From Verrucomicrobiota bacterium (GTDB lineage Bacteria; Verrucomicrobiota; Verrucomicrobiia; Chthoniobacterales; SZAS-18): a stretch of DNA of 45,275 bases. Positions 41,878 through 45,275 of this stretch are shown one piece after another (position 1 is the stretch's first letter; each line of letters begins with the position of its first letter). Made by a program: the position numbers and the translations under genes. The notes beneath the pieces were generated by a model. That model was not told the origin of the DNA. It did not search any database and saw only the letters and a list, made by a program, of their open reading frames with translations. The DNA lies in NCBI GenBank assembly GCA_025353105.1, contig JANXRG010000055.1:1-45275 (forward strand), in the 5' to 3' direction.

Positions 41878-42390
41878 ATGAGCACACGGCCACTGTTCCG
41901 GAATTCTTCCATTTTTGTCCGAAGCGTGCGTCTTGGGACGGTCGCCGTGGCAGCCACCCTGCTGGCGGGCTGCGGACCCAGCGCGCCCACCACGCCGCCC
42001 GTGGCGGAAAAGAGGATTACGATGACGGCAACTGACGACATGAAGTGGAACATCACCAGAATCGACGCAAAGCCGGGTCAGAAACTGATCCTTACACTCA
42101 CGAACGCGGGGACCGCGCCCAAAGCCACGATGGGTCACAACTTGTCGGTGCTGACGAAGGGCACCAATGTGAACAAGTTCGTCGAGGCGGGAGCGGAGCA
42201 CGCGGCGAATTCCTATGTCGATCCCGCGATGAAGGGAAACATCATCGCTTCCATCCGGCTGCTCGGATCGGGTGAGTCCGACTCCATGACTTTCAACGCC
42301 CCGATGGTGCCCGGCGAATACGACTTCGTCTGCACGTTTCCCGGTCATGCCGCGGTCGGCATGAAGGGGAAACTGGTCATTGCGCCGTGA
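41878..42390 (+). CDS. Azurin-like blue copper lipoprotein
   Basis: 170 aa, ATG 41878. A lipobox LLAGC (Cys32) after a hydrophobic segment makes it a lipoprotein of the periplasm. The type I copper site is complete: His87 in ATMGHNLSVL, Cys152 in YDFVCTFPGH, His157 and Met162 in AAVGMKGK. Azurins carry electrons, for example to nitrite reductase or cytochrome peroxidase. It follows nnrS after 98 bp on the same strand, with the regulator upstream, so it may serve denitrification or NO detoxification. No reductase gene is in the window. Confidence 0.92.
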   Translation: MSTRPLFRNSSIFVRSVRLGTVAVAATLLAGCGPSAPTTPPVAEKRITMTATDDMKWNITRIDAKPGQKLILTLTNAGTAPKATMGHNLSVLTKGTNVNKFVEAGAEHAANSYVDPAMKGNIIASIRLLGSGESDSMTFNAPMVPGEYDFVCTFPGHAAVGMKGKLVIAP

Positions 42391-42512
42391 TACCCACAGG
42401 GAAAACACCTCCCTTCACTGACGGCCAGCGTCCGACCGTGATGCGCAGGGCTGCCGAAGAAAATCACGTTGCCACGGACCCTGTCCCAGCCATACTCCAA
42501 CCCGCCATAGTT

Positions 42513-42587
42513 GACCCCTTCGACTAGCGGTTAGGTCACGGCCCTCTCAAGGCTGGAGCACGGGTTCGATTCCCGTAGGGGTCGCCA
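42513..42587 (+). tRNA. tRNA-Glu (CTC)
   Basis: A full cloverleaf can be folded by eye: acceptor stem GACCCCT/AGGGGTC, D-arm GAC..GTC with TAGCGGTTAG loop, anticodon stem CGGCC/GGCTG (one G-U pair) with loop CTCTCAA (anticodon CTC at 42546-42548), a 4-nt variable region and T-arm ACGGG-TTCGATT-CCCGT. The discriminator is G with CCA encoded at 42585-42587. The tyrosine recombinase starts 72 bp downstream, so its 3' end is the likely integration site (att) of the element. Confidence 0.97.
42561..42587 (+). mobile_element. Presumed left attachment site in the tRNA-Glu 3' end
   Basis: Tyrosine recombinases of this position usually integrate at the T-arm/3' end of the tRNA gene and leave an intact copy. 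The other att repeat would lie beyond the window, so the exact core is unknown. Confidence 0.45.
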
Positions 42588-42659
42588 CTATTTGCCAGAG
42601 TAAATCGTGGTTTTCGTCCGAATTTCCTTGCAGTTTCGGACACTTTTCGGACAGTTTTC

Positions 42660-43949
42660 ATGCAGATTAACCGCATGAACACGAAGCGCGACAAGTTCCC
42701 CCTCTCGATTTCGAAAGGCTCGGCGACGGTCAAAATTTACCGCGATCGCACAAAGGCGAGCGGCACCTATTACCGCGTTTGCTTCTACATGGGAGCGAAG
42801 CGACACCGACTCAGCTGCGCCACGCTTGAGGAAGCGAAGGCCGAGGCCAATGCGAAGGTGGACGCTCTGTCTCGAGGGGACATGGATGCGCTGCAATTGA
42901 CCGGCAAGGACCGTTTGGTCTACAGCCGGGCATTGGAGAGCCTCCGGCCCTATGGGGTCGCCTTAGACGCCGCAGCGCACGAATACGGCGAAGCAAAGAA
43001 GATTCTGGAGGGATTCTCTGTTTCGGACGCTGCCCGCTTTTACATGCGCCACCACGGACGAAAGGTGACTTCGAAACGCGTGAGCGAGGCAGTGGAGGAG
43101 ATGCTTACGGCGAAGGCTGAGAAGGGTGTAAGCGTGAAGTACCTGGAGGATTTGCGCTACCGACTCAGAAAGTTCGCAGGAGCGTTCGCCTGCAACGTGG
43201 GGTCCATAGTGCCCGATGACGTTCGGACGTACTTGGGGTCGCTGAAGCTCGCGGCGCGCGGCCACAACAATATGCTTTCGACCATCACGACTTTTCTGTC
43301 CTTTTGTGCGCAGCGGGGGTGGGTTTCGGAGGACTCAGACCTTCTCAAGGGGATCGACAAGCGAAAGGAAAAATCTGTCCCTGTCGAAATTTTCACACCA
43401 AGAGAGATGGCCGCATTGCTGAATGAAGCGTCTGACGAGCTTCGCCCCTGCTTGGCTCTAGGTGGGTTTGCTGGACTACGGTCGGAAGAAATACTTCGTC
43501 TTGAATGGTCCGATGTTGAGCGGAGACCAGGCTTCATTGAAATTGCAGCTGCGAAGGCGAAGACGCAGGCGCGGCGGCTGGTGCCCTTGGCTGACAATTT
43601 GGGTAGCTGGCTGGCAGAATCGTCTCAGTCTTCAACCGGAAAACTTTGGCCGTACAGTAAGCCGTACTTTTTCGAGACGCTTCGTGACACCCTCGATCGG
43701 ATAAACAAGAAGCGGGCGAAGGGCGCCGCGCAATTTGTCTGGAAGAACAACGCATTGCGCCATTCGTATATAAGCTATCGACTGGCTGAAATTCAGGATG
43801 TGAATCGCGTTGCTCTGGAGGCTGGAAATTCGCCGCGAATGATTTTCCAGCATTACCGCGAGCTTTGCACGCCAGCGGACGCGAAGACATGGTTCTCGTT
43901 GTCGCCGGTCGCGTCTCCCATAATCCTTAGAATGAAAGCGAGTCGATGA
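42660..43949 (+). CDS. Tyrosine recombinase / integrase
   Basis: 429 aa from ATG 42660 (a second ATG at 42675 is an alternative). N-terminal arm with FYMGAKRHRLS; core-binding helices around 140-230; catalytic domain 240-410. Catalytic residues: Arg274 (FAGLRSEEI), Lys301 or 299 (AAAKAKTQARRLVPL), Arg367 in NALRHSY and the nucleophile Tyr399 in FQHYREL, with His398 at the H/W position. The usual His three residues before Arg367 is Asn364, a change found in some active family members. It lies directly after tRNA-Glu and drives integration or excision of the element. The next gene overlaps its stop by ATGA. Confidence 0.95.
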   Translation: MQINRMNTKRDKFPLSISKGSATVKIYRDRTKASGTYYRVCFYMGAKRHRLSCATLEEAKAEANAKVDALSRGDMDALQLTGKDRLVYSRALESLRPYGVALDAAAHEYGEAKKILEGFSVSDAARFYMRHHGRKVTSKRVSEAVEEMLTAKAEKGVSVKYLEDLRYRLRKFAGAFACNVGSIVPDDVRTYLGSLKLAARGHNNMLSTITTFLSFCAQRGWVSEDSDLLKGIDKRKEKSVPVEIFTPREMAALLNEASDELRPCLALGGFAGLRSEEILRLEWSDVERRPGFIEIAAAKAKTQARRLVPLADNLGSWLAESSQSSTGKLWPYSKPYFFETLRDTLDRINKKRAKGAAQFVWKNNALRHSYISYRLAEIQDVNRVALEAGNSPRMIFQHYRELCTPADAKTWFSLSPVASPIILRMKASR

Positions 43950-44443
43950 CCGTGCCATTTCCTTCACCCTTTGAGTTGGCGCAACTCGCTCAACGCATAC
44001 CGAAGGCGAAATGCAATCGCGATGCTATTCGCTCAGCGCTTCTACTGTGGTTTGAAGCTGTTTATGCGCTGGAAGAATCAAAGGACACTGACGGGATCGA
44101 GCCCTTCGAAATTCGGAATCATTGTACGCGTATCATCGAGAACATTTGCGAAAACGCGGCAGATGAGAGGCACCGGGACGCAACGGCTGCCGCTTTCTTT
44201 AGCGATCCGGCCCATCAGCGGATATCAGCCAGAGATGCTTACGCGTTCTTCATGCAAACCGTGAAAGACTCCCGCGACATCAAGACCTTCGAAGGATTCT
44301 TGAAAGCATGGGAGAACTTTCACCCGCCGAAAGGGCTCGCGCTCACGCCGTTTGCGGTTGAGCACTTTCGCTCCGAACGCGAGGCAAAGCGCAAGAAGGC
44401 CGGCCGCGAAGCAAAGAAAAGAAGCCGTAGTAAAACTGGCTAG
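43946..44443 (+). CDS. Island hypothetical protein, 165 aa
   Basis: It begins at the ATG overlapping the integrase stop (ATGA at 43946-43949), so the two are translationally coupled. No family recognised. It is soluble and mainly helical (AIRSALLLWFEAVYALEE, NHCTRIIENICENAADERHR) with a Lys/Arg-rich end (EREAKRKKAGREAKKRSRSK). The basic tail and coupling suggest a nucleic-acid-binding or integrase-assisting role, but this is a guess. Confidence 0.75.
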   Translation: MTVPFPSPFELAQLAQRIPKAKCNRDAIRSALLLWFEAVYALEESKDTDGIEPFEIRNHCTRIIENICENAADERHRDATAAAFFSDPAHQRISARDAYAFFMQTVKDSRDIKTFEGFLKAWENFHPPKGLALTPFAVEHFRSEREAKRKKAGREAKKRSRSKTG

Positions 44444-44628
44444 CAAAATCGTCTCACGACTTGCGATGTTGCTCGCCAGACGGAGAACCGAAGCGGCTAT
44501 GCTGGCGCAGGACAACAGTCCGGCCGTGGCGGACAAACCGGTCACACCTTGCGGTGACCGTCGGACATTTCGGGTCGCGCGCAGACAGCCAACACTTTGT
44601 AGCGAATGGCTGTGCAATCATGCGCGCC

Positions 44629-44838
44629 ATGAACTCAACTGACGCGCCCATAGCGGGCCAACACGCAGACGAAATCCTAAGCAAGGCAGAGGCCGCGACC
44701 CGCCTTAAGGTCAGCATTCGCACGCTCGACGCGTGGATGCGGATTGGTCGCGTTCCCTACCTCAAGATCGGCAAGACAGTCCGCTTCCGCTGGCCGGACG
44801 TACTGAAACATCTCAACCAAAACGCTCGCATCCATTGA
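44629..44838 (+). CDS. Helix-turn-helix protein, excisionase/AlpA-like
   Basis: 69 aa from ATG 44629 (an ATG three codons earlier, 44620, is an alternative). The sequence ILSKAEAATRLKVSIRTLDA then WMRIGRVPYLKIGKTVRFRW and PDVLKHL is the MerR-like helix-turn-helix/wing pattern of excisionases and phage regulators (HTH_17 type). It follows the integrase within 700 bp in the same direction, as such genes do in integrative elements; likely role is directing excision or controlling the integrase. The longer open frame upstream is not supported. Confidence 0.85.
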   Translation: MNSTDAPIAGQHADEILSKAEAATRLKVSIRTLDAWMRIGRVPYLKIGKTVRFRWPDVLKHLNQNARIH

Positions 44839-44946
44839 CCAAACGGCCCCACCCGTCATGCAACAGGCGAGGCCATTAAGGTTACGAATAATCAACCCAC
44901 CTTAATCGTTTTCCCAGTGCGTGGCAAGGGGCAGCAAGCCTCTTCC

Positions 44947-45252
44947 ATGAATACCTCAAACACCTATTCGTCTTCAGACTCCGACCTGCCATCAGCAGCA
45001 AACGCGGGCAATGTCCCCGCTCCAACTTTCCCCGTGTGGATTCGGCTTCCGCCACCCGGAAGGCCGTGCACCTGGACGGGCTTGTCGCGATCTGGCCTGA
45101 ACCAGTTAATCCTCCCTTGCGCAGCCAACGGCCACAAGCCGCCCGTGCGCTCGGCATCCTTACGAAAGCCGGGTGCGCTAAAGGGAGTCCGTCTAATCGA
45201 CCTCAAGGCGCTCCTTACGTACCTCGACACCATGGCGGAGGGCGGGAAATGA
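44947..45252 (+). CDS. Island hypothetical protein, possible small DNA-binding protein
   Basis: 101 aa from ATG 44947 (an in-frame GTG at 44917 is possible). A Ser/Thr/Pro-rich N-terminus is followed by WIRLPPPGRPCTWTGLSRSG and LNQLILPCAANGHKPPVRSA then SLRKPGALKGVRLIDLKALL, with a helical end (LTYLDTMAEGG). The LSRSGLNQLI...SLRK..AxKGxRLID order resembles a wing-and-helix DNA-binding protein like small island regulators, but no family can be named. The next gene begins at ATGA across its stop. Confidence 0.6.
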   Translation: MNTSNTYSSSDSDLPSAANAGNVPAPTFPVWIRLPPPGRPCTWTGLSRSGLNQLILPCAANGHKPPVRSASLRKPGALKGVRLIDLKALLTYLDTMAEGGK

Positions 45253-45275
45253 AAGATTCATCCCGTAAGAAGAAG
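45249..45275 (+). CDS. Start of a further island gene, cut by the window end
   Basis: ATG 45249 overlaps the preceding TGA (ATGA). Only MKDSSRKKK is visible, a basic N-terminus. The coupling and lack of a stop support a real start; nothing more can be said. Confidence 0.5.

Noticed and set aside
44352-44642. Frame overlapping the end of the 165-aa island gene
   Set aside because: Overlaps a coupled gene and the HTH gene start in other frames; no recognisable protein pattern.
1-45275. CRISPR arrays, rRNA genes, transposases
   Set aside because: No regularly spaced direct repeats, no rRNA-like sequence and no transposase motifs were found; the only mobility gene is the integrase at 42660.

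Overview
The window looks like a chromosomal segment of a GC-rich, Gram-negative bacterium, most likely a member of Verrucomicrobiota. This is an inference from gene content: two DUF1800/DUF1501 gene pairs, a PEP-CTERM protein, a GlgE maltosyltransferase, secreted TonB_C-like proteins, a TPR protein of the kind common in Verrucomicrobia and Planctomycetes, few Shine-Dalgarno sequences, and a spread of unlinked housekeeping genes. No rRNA is present, so the lineage cannot be fixed.

Layout. 1-6.3 kb: the end of glgE, a LysM/L,D-transpeptidase, a radical SAM protein and a secreted amidohydrolase. 6.7-9.5 kb: leftward secreted proteins (a papain-like candidate, a DUF2911 gene broken by a 4-bp duplication, a short exported protein, a PEP-CTERM protein). 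9.8-11.9 kb: small stress-type genes (CsbD, glycine zipper) and a TPMT-like methyltransferase. 12.4-21.5 kb: two consecutive DUF1800-DUF1501 pairs, apparently a tandem duplication. 21.5-24.3 kb: a TerB-like protein with C-terminal repeats, a TonB_C-like gene frameshifted at an A7 tract, a TPR protein and a second TonB_C-like protein. 24.3-27 kb: kynB, msrA and an amidase. Two related nested palindromic elements lie in this stretch, at about 25.0 and 27.1 kb.

27.3-42.4 kb: valS; a leftward three-gene set of coiled-coil protein, membrane-anchored roadblock-like/BON/OmpA-like protein and Ras-like GTPase; accB-accC; thiE; a PfkB kinase; a PHP histidinol phosphatase; an SRPBCC-type membrane protein; a divergent folP; and a nitric-oxide-type group (Crp/Fnr regulator, nnrS, azurin-like lipoprotein) with an FNR-like box in front of nnrS.

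42.5-45.3 kb: tRNA-Glu(CTC) followed directly by a tyrosine recombinase and small island genes, one of them HTH/excisionase-like. This is the left end of an integrated element that continues past the window.

The best candidate for an undescribed system is the GTPase module at 30.05-32.97 kb. A small GTPase lacking the usual catalytic glutamine is encoded with a membrane protein that carries a roadblock/longin-like domain, the fold that typically partners Ras-like GTPases, and with a coiled-coil protein. The other strong observations are two reconstructable frameshifts, the paired palindromic elements, and the match between an FNR-type regulator and the box upstream of nnrS.
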